Positions 25,316-32,919 of a stretch of DNA of 64,000 bases are shown piece after piece (positions within the stretch are counted from its first letter, which is position 1; every line of letters starts with the position of its first letter). The notes beneath the pieces are model-generated. The model had not been told where the DNA came from, made no database searches, and saw nothing but the letters and a program-made list of their open reading frames with translations. The stretch comes from Sulfitobacter sp. EhC04 (GTDB lineage Bacteria; Pseudomonadota; Alphaproteobacteria; Rhodobacterales; Rhodobacteraceae): assembly GCF_001650875.1 (NCBI RefSeq), contig NZ_LXYI01000001.1, forward strand, positions 185,081 through 249,080. The letters run 5' to 3'. Position numbers and translations under genes: made by a program.

Positions 25316-26614
25316 ATGACCAAGAAGCTCTTTATCAAGACCTACGGCTGTCAGATGAACGTCTATGATAGCGAACGCATGGCCGAGGCGCTGGGCGGGC
25401 AGGGCTATGTAGAGACGCAGACGCCCGAAGATGCGGATATGATCCTGCTGAACACCTGTCACATCCGTGAAAAGGCAGCGGAAAAGGTATATTCAGAGCT
25501 GGGGCGGCTCAAGACGCTGAAACAGACAAACCCGGATCTGAAAATCGGCGTGGCCGGTTGCGTCGCCCAGGCCGAGGGCGAGGAGATCATGCGCCGCCAG
25601 CCCGCCGTTGACCTGGTTGTCGGGCCGCAGACCTATCACCGCCTGCCCGAGATGGAGGCGCGCGTGCGGGCGGGCAAGCCCGCGCTGGACACCGATTTTC
25701 CGGCTGAGGACAAGTTCGACCACCTGAAAGGCCGCCCCAAGGCGCGGCGCGCACCGGCCGCTTTCCTGACCGTGCAGGAAGGCTGCGACAAATTCTGCGC
25801 TTTCTGCGTGGTGCCCTATACCCGCGGGGCAGAGGTCAGCCGCCCCGCCGCCCGCGTGCTGGACGAAGCCCGCGATCTGGTCGAACGTGGCGTGCGCGAG
25901 GTGACCTTGCTGGGCCAGAACGTCAACGCCTACCACGGCGGCATGACCCTGGCCGGGCTGATCCGCGAACTGGCGCGCATCGACGGGCTCGAACGCATCC
26001 GCTACACCACCAGCCATCCCAACGACATGGGCGACGATCTGATTGCGGCCCATGGCGAGGTCGAAAAGCTGATGCCCTACCTGCATTTGCCCGTGCAATC
26101 GGGCAGCGACCGCATTCTAAAGCGGATGAACCGCAGCCACACGGCGGAAAGCTATCTGAAGCTGATCGAGCGCATCCGCGCCGCGCGGCCTGATATCATC
26201 CTGTCCGGTGACTTTATCGTCGGCTTCCCCGAAGAGACTGACGCCGATTTCGAGGCGACCATGGAATTGGTCAGGCAGGTTCGCTACGGCTATGCCTATT
26301 CATTCAAATATTCGTCCCGGCCCGGCACCCCGGCGGCAGAGCGTCCGGGCGTGGACCCGGCGGTGGCGGACGACCGGCTGCAACGGTTGCAGGCGCTGAT
26401 CACGACGCACCAGCGCGACATTCAGAACAATATGGTGGGGCGCGTGCTGGACGTGCTGATTGAAAAACCGGGGCGCAATCCCGGCCAGATGATCGGCAAG
26501 TCGCAATACCTGCATTCGGTCCACATTCAGGATGGCTCTGCCGCGGTGGGTGACATCGCGCGTGTCAGAGTGCTGGATGCCAAGACCAATTCGCTTGGCG
26601 CTGTTCAGATTTGA
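25316..26614 (+). CDS. miaB: tRNA-2-methylthio-N6-dimethylallyladenosine synthase
   Basis: A radical-SAM methylthiotransferase that adds a methylthio group to i6A37 in tRNAs reading UNN codons. 432 aa, three domains. The N-terminal UPF0004 domain has Cys12, Cys48 and Cys82 for the auxiliary cluster ('[12 protein letters not shown]', 'NTCHIREKA', 'AGCVAQAEG'). The radical-SAM cluster is C157-x3-C161-x2-C164. The C-terminal TRAM domain follows ('[20 protein letters not shown]'). '[18 protein letters not shown]' is typical of the family. ATG 25316 begins [15 protein letters not shown], the usual MiaB start. A 68-bp palindrome lies 10 bp after the stop. Confidence 0.96.
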   Translation: MTKKLFIKTYGCQMNVYDSERMAEALGGQGYVETQTPEDADMILLNTCHIREKAAEKVYSELGRLKTLKQTNPDLKIGVAGCVAQAEGEEIMRRQPAVDLVVGPQTYHRLPEMEARVRAGKPALDTDFPAEDKFDHLKGRPKARRAPAAFLTVQEGCDKFCAFCVVPYTRGAEVSRPAARVLDEARDLVERGVREVTLLGQNVNAYHGGMTLAGLIRELARIDGLERIRYTTSHPNDMGDDLIAAHGEVEKLMPYLHLPVQSGSDRILKRMNRSHTAESYLKLIERIRAARPDIILSGDFIVGFPEETDADFEATMELVRQVRYGYAYSFKYSSRPGTPAAERPGVDPAVADDRLQRLQALITTHQRDIQNNMVGRVLDVLIEKPGRNPGQMIGKSQYLHSVHIQDGSAAVGDIARVRVLDAKTNSLGAVQI

Positions 26615-26624
26615 TGTCCGAGAC

Positions 26625-26692
26625 TAGGGCCTGTGGACGTTCATCTTCCGCCACCCGCGCGGGTGGCGGAAGATGAACGTCCACAGGCCCTA
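26625..26692. repeat. 68-bp perfect palindrome (34-bp arms, no spacer) after miaB
   Basis: The left arm begins TAGGGCCTGTGGACGTTCAT and continues CTTCCGCCACCCGC. The right arm is its exact reverse complement, with the centre between 26658 and 26659. Symmetry breaks at both outer bases (C on the left, A on the right). In RNA it would be an extremely stable hairpin, 10 bp after the miaB stop and without a U-tract. The TA at each end could be a target duplication of a miniature inverted-repeat element, which is inference. Confidence 0.9.
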
Positions 26693-26729
26693 AGGCCCCG
26701 ACCCGAGGGTCAGGGCCCTGGCTTACACC

Positions 26730-27080
26730 TCAGTAGTTGTGGCGACGGTGCGATGCCGGGTCTGCCCAGATCTGTTCCATCGTGGCTTTCAGCGCACCGG
26801 GGCGCCCCACAAGGTTCTGATCGCGGCAGACGCGCGTCGCGATGGCGTCGGCGGTCGAATAGTCATAGCCGACGGACACGAGGCTATCCACGAAGACGGC
26901 ATTGGGGCGATCCCAGATCACCTCCTGCCACGGACCGCGCCAGCAGCTTACCACGATGCGGTTGCCGGATGGCCCGTAATTGCCGTAGTGATAGCTGTAG
27001 GTCGTATGTCTTTTGTGGTCCGCAAATGCCGGCACCCCCAGGGCTGCCACGACAGCAGCCAGTACAATTTTCTTGATCAT
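26730..27080 (-). CDS. Hypothetical small secreted protein
   Basis: A 116-residue protein with signal peptide MIKKIVLAAVVAALGVPAFA (cleavage before DHK). The mature part is aromatic and His-rich near the start ('RHTTYSYHYGNYGP'). It has two cysteines ('VVSCWRGPWQEV' and 'ATRVCRDQNL') that may form a disulfide, and a helical segment 'SVGYDYSTADAIATRVC'. No family is recognised. ATG 27080 is chosen because the signal peptide starts there; a longer reading upstream has no coding character. It converges with miaB across the palindrome. Confidence 0.7.
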   Translation of the reverse strand: MIKKIVLAAVVAALGVPAFADHKRHTTYSYHYGNYGPSGNRIVVSCWRGPWQEVIWDRPNAVFVDSLVSVGYDYSTADAIATRVCRDQNLVGRPGALKATMEQIWADPASHRRHNY

Positions 27081-27724
27081 TTCCCACACCCCAGTGTTAT
27101 GGCCGATAGCCTTGGCCTTGCAGCCCGTTTTGGTCGGTTGTTGCGAAAACCAGTTAGCAGCCTGGCCATCGCGACGTGAACGGAATGAATTAACGATTAA
27201 GGCAGAATTGGGGCATTTCAAGTGAATTCTTCAACGATAGCAGGCCATAAGTAGACAATCTGGATTGGTATTTGGGATTGTTTCTACTTCGTGTTCAATA
27301 GTACTCGGACACCACCCTGGCGTGTGTTGCAGGGGGCTGTACTCTCCTTGGTGAGGCAATGCCGGTTCGTAACCCTGCCGGGTGAAACAGGAAATCGCTG
27401 TGGCCGGGCCGTCCGGGCCGGGCATGATGGATCGTGCCACGGCGGCAAGTTGCCAAAGCGAGATTCGTTTTGCAGCTATGCTGGCTTCCGATTGCGCCAT
27501 TCGTCGGCGGAACCGGCGTTGGAAAGGTGATTTAGACTGCGCAATTCAAGTCATTCATGAAAGAAAACCGCTATTTCATTGTTTGCGCGGCACAAACAGG
27601 GCGGAAATTTGTGATACACGCTTCACAGCTTGGTAAAATTTACCTAACCTCGCTGAATATGCGGGGCTGTTCTGAACCAAGGGCAGGATGGCTCTATCGT
27701 GGGGGAATAAAAAAGGAAAATGCT
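27081..27724. other. 644-bp intergenic region, no supported gene
   Basis: It lies between the divergent small secreted protein gene and the OmpA-family gene and is noticeably more A+T rich than its neighbours, especially 27180-27300 and 27535-27720. Short open frames exist on both strands, but none has a ribosome-binding site, signal peptide or recognisable family. The right end carries AAGGA (27713-27717), the ribosome-binding site of the next gene. It probably holds two divergent promoters. Confidence 0.5.
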
Positions 27725-28300
27725 GTGGTGAATATTATCTCCAAAGCGATCCGCACCGTGGCGAGCCTGTCGCTGGTGGCGGCAATCGCCTTGCAAGCGT
27801 CAGCTGCCGACGCACAGACACGGTCGCAATCGGGACGCGACAAAGGGGTTTATGTCCCGACCATCTGGGTTGATCCCGATGGCTGCGAACATTGGGTGAT
27901 GGATGACGGTGCCGAAGGGTATATGTCGCCGCATGTCAGCCGTCAGGGCATTCCGGTCTGCCACCGGGGCAACGTCTGCGGTGTGATGGAAACCGACCAG
28001 TTCTTTGCCACAGACAGCTACCGCATTCACAAGGCGGGCCGTGCACGGTTGATGAATTTCTTTCAGACCACCGGTGCCGTCAGCTACATCATCACCGGGC
28101 ATACCGACAGCCGCGCCTCTGATGCCTATAACATGCGTCTGAGCTACAACCGTGCCAATGCGGTTGCCGCGATCGCATCCCAATCCGGCGCCCGGATTGC
28201 AGATGTGCGCGGCTATGGCGAGCGGCTGCCAGCAGCACCGAACAACTCTGCCGCAGGCATGGCCAAGAACCGCCGCGTCGAAATCATCTGCATTCGCTAA
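27725..28300 (+). CDS. OmpA-family peptidoglycan-binding protein with N-terminal WVDPxGC module
   Basis: An exported protein of 191 aa. GTG 27725 is chosen because AAGGA lies 7 nt upstream and a signal peptide follows (to about ASAADA, residue 30). Residues 47-79 form a compact module from IWVDPDGCEHW to GIPVC, with Cys54 and Cys79 25 residues apart. The same module with the same spacing occurs in the next gene. The C-terminal half (about 88-191) is an OmpA domain: 'FFATDSYRIHKAGRARLMNF', 'ITGHTDSRASDAYNMRLSYNRANAV' and 'VRGYGERLPAAPNNSAAGMAKNRRVEI', which binds meso-DAP peptidoglycan. No lipobox is present, so it is probably periplasmic. It starts an apparent two-gene operon. Confidence 0.82.
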   Translation: MVNIISKAIRTVASLSLVAAIALQASAADAQTRSQSGRDKGVYVPTIWVDPDGCEHWVMDDGAEGYMSPHVSRQGIPVCHRGNVCGVMETDQFFATDSYRIHKAGRARLMNFFQTTGAVSYIITGHTDSRASDAYNMRLSYNRANAVAAIASQSGARIADVRGYGERLPAAPNNSAAGMAKNRRVEIICIR

Positions 28301-28312
28301 GGGGACAGTCAC

Positions 28313-28636
28313 GTGATCAAAACTAAAATTCTTATGGTGACCGCCTGTGCCTTTGGCCTGTCAGCCTGCGCCGATTACGAAGGTGGCCTTGGCCGTGGAT
28401 ATCCGTCGGACAAGTCCGTGGACCGGGGCATCGACAAGAAACACCTGAGCCAGCTTCAGGCGGGCATCTGGGTCGACCCGAACGGCTGTGACCACTGGAT
28501 CATCGACGATGGTGTCGAAGGATACCTGTCACAGCGTCTGGACAAATATGGCAAGCCGGTCTGTTCTGGCGTCGCACCGCCGAACCACACTGTGGGTGAC
28601 TTCAAAGGTGGCTCCAAAATCCGGGACCCGAACTGA
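28313..28636 (+). CDS. Small lipoprotein with WVDPxGC module
   Basis: A 107-residue lipoprotein. The signal peptide ends in a lipobox (GLSAC, lipidated Cys19). GTG 28313 is chosen because AAGGGG lies just upstream. Residues 52-84 repeat the module of the preceding OmpA protein: IWVDPNGCDHW, then DDGVEGYLS, then GKPVC, with Cys59 and Cys84 25 residues apart. Nothing else is recognisable; the tail is short and hydrophilic. It lies 12 bp after the OmpA gene and is followed by a terminator, so the two are almost certainly co-expressed and may share a partner or a folding unit. Confidence 0.8.
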   Translation: MIKTKILMVTACAFGLSACADYEGGLGRGYPSDKSVDRGIDKKHLSQLQAGIWVDPNGCDHWIIDDGVEGYLSQRLDKYGKPVCSGVAPPNHTVGDFKGGSKIRDPN

Positions 28637-28660
28637 GTTGACCTCAATTGTCGCAATTTC

Positions 28661-28695
28661 GGGGCCGGCGTGTTGCACACGCCGGCCCTTTTTCT
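28661..28695 (+). terminator. Rho-independent terminator after the lipoprotein gene
   Basis: GGCCGGCGTGT pairs with ACACGCCGGCC over a 3-nt loop and is followed by CTTTTTCT. It separates the envelope pair from the phoH operon. Confidence 0.9.
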
Positions 28696-28754
28696 ATGCT
28701 TGCATTAACCGACTCCCCTAAGTTCAGCTTCATGACCCAAACAAGGAGCCTCCC

Positions 28755-29765
28755 TTGACCCCAAGCGACCTGACCACTGCGCCGGATATCCCGGTGGACC
28801 GTGTGCTTGAATTTCCCGACAACCGCCTGCTGATCGACCTATGCGGTGCCTACGACGCGCATCTTGCTGCCATCGAAAAGGCGCTTGAGGTGCAGATCGT
28901 GCGCCGGGGCAATCACCTGAGCGTGCTGGGCGACGCGGATGCGGCGGACCGCGCCGCCCGCCTGCTGAACACGCTTTATGCCCGGCTGGAAGGCGGGCGC
29001 TCGGTCGAACCTGCGGACATCGACAGCGCCCTGCGCATGGGCGGCTCCGATGCGGGCACCGGGGTGCGGCAGGGCGACCAGATCGAAATGCAGATCGGCG
29101 AAACCGTCGAGATCCAGACCCGCAAGAAACGGGTCGAGCCGCGCACAGCGGCGCAGAAGGCCTATGTCAAATCGCTGTTCGACAATGAACTGGCCTTTGG
29201 CATCGGCCCTGCCGGCACCGGCAAGACCTACCTGGCCGTCGCGGTGGGTGTCAGCATGTTCATCGGCGGACATGTGGACCGTATCATCCTGAGCCGCCCG
29301 GCGGTCGAGGCGGGGGAGAAACTGGGCTATCTGCCCGGCGACATGAAAGACAAGGTCGATCCCTACATGCAGCCGCTCTATGACGCGCTGAACGATTTCC
29401 TGCCGGGCAAGCAACTGGCCAAACTGCTGGAGGAAAAGCGGATCGAGATCGCGCCGCTGGCCTTCATGCGGGGGCGAACGCTGGCCAATGCCTTTGTCGT
29501 GCTGGACGAGGCGCAGAACGCCACGTCGATGCAGATGAAGATGTTCCTGACCCGCCTTGGCGAAGGGTCGCGCATGGTGATCACCGGCGACCGGACCCAG
29601 ATCGACCTGCCGCGCGGCGTCCCCTCGGGGCTGGCGGATGCGGAACGGCTGCTCAAAACCATCCCCAAGATCAGCTTCAACTACTTCACCTCAAAGGATG
29701 TGGTCCGCCACCCGCTGGTCGCCGCCATTATCGAGGCCTACGAGGCGGATACGGGCACCGGCTGA
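28755..29765 (+). CDS. phoH: PhoH family ATPase
   Basis: A 336-residue P-loop NTPase of the PhoH/PhoL group, thought to act in RNA metabolism together with YbeY. The N-terminal small domain (about 15-80) includes 'VQIVRRGNHLSVLGDADAADRAARLL'. Walker A is 'GPAGTGKT' at residues 151-158 and Walker B is 'VVLDEAQNATSMQM'. TTG 28755 is taken as start because AAGGAG lies 6 nt upstream. It heads the conserved order phoH-ybeY-corC-lnt seen in many proteobacteria. Confidence 0.93.
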   Translation: MTPSDLTTAPDIPVDRVLEFPDNRLLIDLCGAYDAHLAAIEKALEVQIVRRGNHLSVLGDADAADRAARLLNTLYARLEGGRSVEPADIDSALRMGGSDAGTGVRQGDQIEMQIGETVEIQTRKKRVEPRTAAQKAYVKSLFDNELAFGIGPAGTGKTYLAVAVGVSMFIGGHVDRIILSRPAVEAGEKLGYLPGDMKDKVDPYMQPLYDALNDFLPGKQLAKLLEEKRIEIAPLAFMRGRTLANAFVVLDEAQNATSMQMKMFLTRLGEGSRMVITGDRTQIDLPRGVPSGLADAERLLKTIPKISFNYFTSKDVVRHPLVAAIIEAYEADTGTG

Positions 29766-29837
29766 TGCAGCGAGATCGAGCCAATTTCCTGACGCCCGCC
29801 GCCGGGTGCCGGGCAGAATGTCACCGGGCGGTGCGCC

Positions 29838-30341
29838 GTGGATGACCTGTCGGTCGTGATCGAGGACCCGCGTTGGGACGCGCTGGCGCTGGAGACGCTT
29901 GCCGAAACGGCTCTGCGCGCCACGCTGACCCATCTGGCGCTTGACCCCGACAGGTGCGAGGTCACGCTGCTGGCCTGCGACGATGCGCGCATCGCGGTGC
30001 TGAACGGAGACTTCCGGGCCAAGCCCACACCCACGAATGTGCTGAGCTGGCCCGCAGAAGAACGCGCGGCTGACGCCCCCGGCGACAATCCGCAAGCGCT
30101 GAAACCCGGCCTTGACGGGTTGTACGAACTGGGCGACATCGCGATCAGTTTTGACACCTGCGAACGCGAAGCGCAGGCTGCCGGAAAGCCGGTGACCGAC
30201 CATGTCACCCATCTGGTGGTGCACGGAGTGTTGCATCTTCTCGGCTATGACCACGAAACCGACGCCGATGCGGCCCTGATGGAAGGGCTGGAGGTCAAAA
30301 TACTTGGCAAAATGGGTCTGAATGACCCATATAGGAACTGA
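29838..30341 (+). CDS. ybeY: Endoribonuclease YbeY
   Basis: A single-strand-specific metallo-RNase involved in 16S rRNA 3' maturation and ribosome quality control. At 167 aa, the zinc site H-x3-H-x5-H is visible in 'LVVHGVLHLLGYDHETDADAALME' near residues 130-150. 'NGDFRAKPTPTNVLSWPA' is the usual N-terminal landmark. The start is GTG 29838, where the family N-terminus begins, but the ribosome-binding site is poor and the 72-bp gap after phoH leaves some doubt. It is transcribed with phoH and corC. Confidence 0.93.
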   Translation: MDDLSVVIEDPRWDALALETLAETALRATLTHLALDPDRCEVTLLACDDARIAVLNGDFRAKPTPTNVLSWPAEERAADAPGDNPQALKPGLDGLYELGDIAISFDTCEREAQAAGKPVTDHVTHLVVHGVLHLLGYDHETDADAALMEGLEVKILGKMGLNDPYRN

Positions 30342-30375
30342 AGGGGCATTTGCCCGCATACTAAGACAGGACCCA

Positions 30376-31275
30376 ATGGGCGATACAGACGGATCTTCTA
30401 GTGCAGCGCGGAGCGCGCTGACCGAAGACAACTTGGACGAACACGACGACAGCAATGCCCGGCAGGGCGGCTTTTTCTCTCGTGTGATCGGGGCGCTCAG
30501 CCCCTCCGATTCAGATGATGACAGCGAACTGACGCAGCCCCCGGTGGACAGGGTCAGCGCGCGCGGCATGATGAACCTGCGGCGGATGCGGGTCGATGAC
30601 GTGTCGATTCCCACCGCCGATATCATCGCGGTGCCGGTCACGGCGACGATGGACGAACTGGTCCAGGTGTTCAAGGAAAGTGGCCTGACCCGGCTGCCGG
30701 TCTATGATGGCACCCTCGACACGCCTGTCGGCATGGCACATCTCAAGGATCTTGCGCTGCAATACGGGTTCAATGGCGAAGCCCATGACTTCGATCTGGC
30801 GGCAATGGCGCGTCCCTTGCTGTTTGTGCCGCCCAGCATGACCATCGGCGTCCTGCTGACCAAGATGCAGGCGGAACGGCGGCACATGGCGCTGGTGATC
30901 GACGAATACGGCGGTGTGGACGGGTTGGTGACCATCGAGGATCTGATCGAGCAGGTCATCGGTGAGATCGAGGACGAGCACGACGTCGACGAAGGCAAAT
31001 ACTGGACCAAGGAAAAGCCCGGCACCTACCTTGCCCTGGCCAAGACCCCGCTTGAGGATTTCGAGGCCGAGATCGGGCATTCCCTGACCGACCACGACGA
31101 TGTGGACAAGGAAGAGATCGACACGCTGGGCGGGCTTGTCTTCATGCTGTCGGGGCGGGTGCCTGCGCGGGGCGAGGTTGTTCTGCACCCGGATGGGCCG
31201 GAATTCGAGGTGATTGACGCCGATCCGCGCCGGATCAAACGATTGCGCGTGCGCACCACTGGGGCCTCGGGATGA
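30376..31275 (+). CDS. corC: Hemolysin-family CBS-domain protein (CorC/TlyC-like)
   Basis: A 299-residue cytoplasmic protein named from CorC, linked to cobalt/magnesium resistance. The acidic N-terminal region (to about 55) is followed by two CBS domains (about 70-195: 'IPTADIIAVPVTATMDELVQVFKESGLTRLPVYDG' and 'LLFVPPSMTIGVLLTKMQAERRHMALVIDEYGGVDGLVTIEDL') and a CorC_HlyC domain (about 220-295, 'DTLGGLVFMLSGRVPARGEVV'). No DUF21 membrane domain is present. ATG 30376 is preferred with AGGA upstream; an in-frame ATG at 30322 would overlap ybeY. The stop overlaps the lnt start by 4 bp. Confidence 0.9.
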   Translation: MGDTDGSSSAARSALTEDNLDEHDDSNARQGGFFSRVIGALSPSDSDDDSELTQPPVDRVSARGMMNLRRMRVDDVSIPTADIIAVPVTATMDELVQVFKESGLTRLPVYDGTLDTPVGMAHLKDLALQYGFNGEAHDFDLAAMARPLLFVPPSMTIGVLLTKMQAERRHMALVIDEYGGVDGLVTIEDLIEQVIGEIEDEHDVDEGKYWTKEKPGTYLALAKTPLEDFEAEIGHSLTDHDDVDKEEIDTLGGLVFMLSGRVPARGEVVLHPDGPEFEVIDADPRRIKRLRVRTTGASG

Positions 31276-32774
31276 CCCAGCGCCTGACGGCGTGGCAGGC
31301 ATATCTTCTGGCGGCAGTGTTCGGGGCAGGGGCCGCATTTGGCCAGCAACCCTATGATCTGCCGCTGCTGATGCTTTTGGGGATGATCGGCGCGGTCTGG
31401 CTGTTTCAGGGCCGCGCAGCGCCGCGGCAGGCGGCCCTCGTCGGCTGGGCCTTTGGCCTTGGCTATTTCATGCATGCGCTGCAATGGATCGTGTCGCCTT
31501 TCATGGTGGATGTGGCACGTCACGGCTGGATGGCCCCCTTTGCGCTGGTGTTCATGGCGGCGGGCATGGCGCTGTTCTGGGGCGTGGCATTCTGGGGCGC
31601 CCGCAGGCTGTCGCGCGCAGGCCCCTGGGCGCTGATCCCCTGCTGGACAGCCGCCGAATTGCTGCGCGCCTATATCTTTACCGGCTTCCCATGGGCCAGC
31701 CCGGCACAGGCCGGTGTGGGGGTTCTGGCGGGCCAAAGCCTGGCCTGGATCGGGCCGCACGGGCTGAATGCGATCCTGATCGGTGTGGCGGTCTGGGCGG
31801 CGACGGGGCTGACAGACCGGCCGCGCGCCTTGCGCTGGCGCATCCTGCGCGAAACAGTGGTGCTGGTCACCTTGCTGGCGCTGCTGCTGCCGGTCATGCG
31901 CGGCGATGCCCCGCTGTCGGGCCATACGGTGCGACTGGTCCAGCCCAATGCCCCGCAAAAGGAAAAATGGGACCCCGAAAAGATCCCCGTCTTCTTCCAG
32001 CGGCAGTTGGATTTCACCGCCGCCCCACCGACGGGGGCAGCGCCTGATCTGGTGCTCTGGTCGGAAACCGCAATTCCGTGGAGCCTTGAGTGGGCGGGCA
32101 CCGCGCTTGAGGAAATCGCCCGCGCGGGGGCGGCGGCCCCGGTGGCGCTGGGCGTGCAGCGCAGTGACGGGCTGCGCTACTTCAACGCGATGATCACCCT
32201 GGATCAAGGCGGTGCCGTCACCCAGACCTATGACAAGCACCACCTGGTGCCCTTCGGGGAATACATGCCGCTGGGCGACCTGCTGGCCCGCTTTGGCATC
32301 TATGGATTGGCGGCGAACCAGGGCCACGGGTATTCCGCAGGGCCGGGGGCGCGGCTGCTGGATTTCGGGCCGCTGGGCCATGCGCTGCCGCTGATCTGTT
32401 ACGAGGCCGTCTTTGCCCATGACGTGAACGCCGCACCTGAACGGCCGGATTTCCTGATCCAGATCACCAATGACGCCTGGTTCGGGCGGGGGGCCGGGCC
32501 GCGCCAGCATCTGGCCCAGGCCCGGATGCGCGCGATCGAACAGGGCCTGCCGCTGGCCCGCGTGGCCAACACCGGCATTTCCGCGATGATCGACCCGCAG
32601 GGCAGGATCACGGCCAGCCTGCCGCTGAATACCGCCGGTTTCATTGACGCCGCCTTGCCCGCGCCGGGGGCCGCGACGCTTTATGCGCGCAGCGGCGATC
32701 TGCCTGTTGCCCTGTTTGTGATCATCGCGTTGGCGCTGTGTGGCTGGCGTGCGCTGCGTCGGAACCGGGCGTAA
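31272..32774 (+). CDS. lnt: Apolipoprotein N-acyltransferase
   Basis: An inner-membrane enzyme that adds the third acyl chain to lipoproteins. At 500 aa it has several N-terminal membrane segments (about 10-210), a periplasmic nitrilase domain (about 220-470) and a final membrane helix ('VALFVIIALALCGW'). The catalytic triad is Glu265 ('LWSETAIPW'), Lys322 ('DKHHLVPFGEYMPL') and Cys376 ('LICYEAVF'). The ATG overlaps the corC stop by 4 bp. Known Lnt substrates include diacylated lipoproteins such as the small one encoded at 28.3 kb. Confidence 0.95.
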   Translation: MTQRLTAWQAYLLAAVFGAGAAFGQQPYDLPLLMLLGMIGAVWLFQGRAAPRQAALVGWAFGLGYFMHALQWIVSPFMVDVARHGWMAPFALVFMAAGMALFWGVAFWGARRLSRAGPWALIPCWTAAELLRAYIFTGFPWASPAQAGVGVLAGQSLAWIGPHGLNAILIGVAVWAATGLTDRPRALRWRILRETVVLVTLLALLLPVMRGDAPLSGHTVRLVQPNAPQKEKWDPEKIPVFFQRQLDFTAAPPTGAAPDLVLWSETAIPWSLEWAGTALEEIARAGAAAPVALGVQRSDGLRYFNAMITLDQGGAVTQTYDKHHLVPFGEYMPLGDLLARFGIYGLAANQGHGYSAGPGARLLDFGPLGHALPLICYEAVFAHDVNAAPERPDFLIQITNDAWFGRGAGPRQHLAQARMRAIEQGLPLARVANTGISAMIDPQGRITASLPLNTAGFIDAALPAPGAATLYARSGDLPVALFVIIALALCGWRALRRNRA

Positions 32775-32868
32775 ACCCGCGTTTGGCGCATCACTGCGCC
32801 GCCGATTTCTGTTGAGCGCCCCTAAGCGATTGACGCCTGTATGAAGCCCGGGTAAGCCAACCCAATCG

Positions 32869-32915
32869 CGCCACAACGGCTTCCTGACGTGGCGTCTTGG
32901 TATTCATTTGGAGCA
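32869..32915 (+). ncRNA. SAM/SAH riboswitch upstream of metK
   Basis: The sequence CGCCAC-AACGGCUUCCUGAC-GUGGCG (32869-32894), followed by AUUUGGAGCA ending at 32915, matches the SAM/SAH riboswitch class. It has one short stem (CGCCAC with GUGGCG), the conserved AACGGCUUCCUG loop, and a pseudoknot between the loop pyrimidines and UUGGAGCA. The GGAG of the pseudoknot (32910-32913) is also the metK Shine-Dalgarno sequence, 6 nt before the ATG. Ligand binding would therefore hide the ribosome-binding site and repress translation. The class is known upstream of metK in Rhodobacterales. Part of the 3' joining segment (UCUUGGUAUUC) differs in length from the minimal example I recall. Confidence 0.93.
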
Positions 32916-32919
32916 CGAC

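Noticed and set aside
27231..27636. Short open frames on both strands in the gap before the OmpA gene
   Set aside because: None has a ribosome-binding site, signal peptide or similarity I can recognise, and they overlap each other on opposite strands.
31026..32876. A 616-codon open frame opposite lnt
   Set aside because: The translation is Arg/Gln/His-rich and of low complexity, lies antisense to lnt and lacks a ribosome-binding site.
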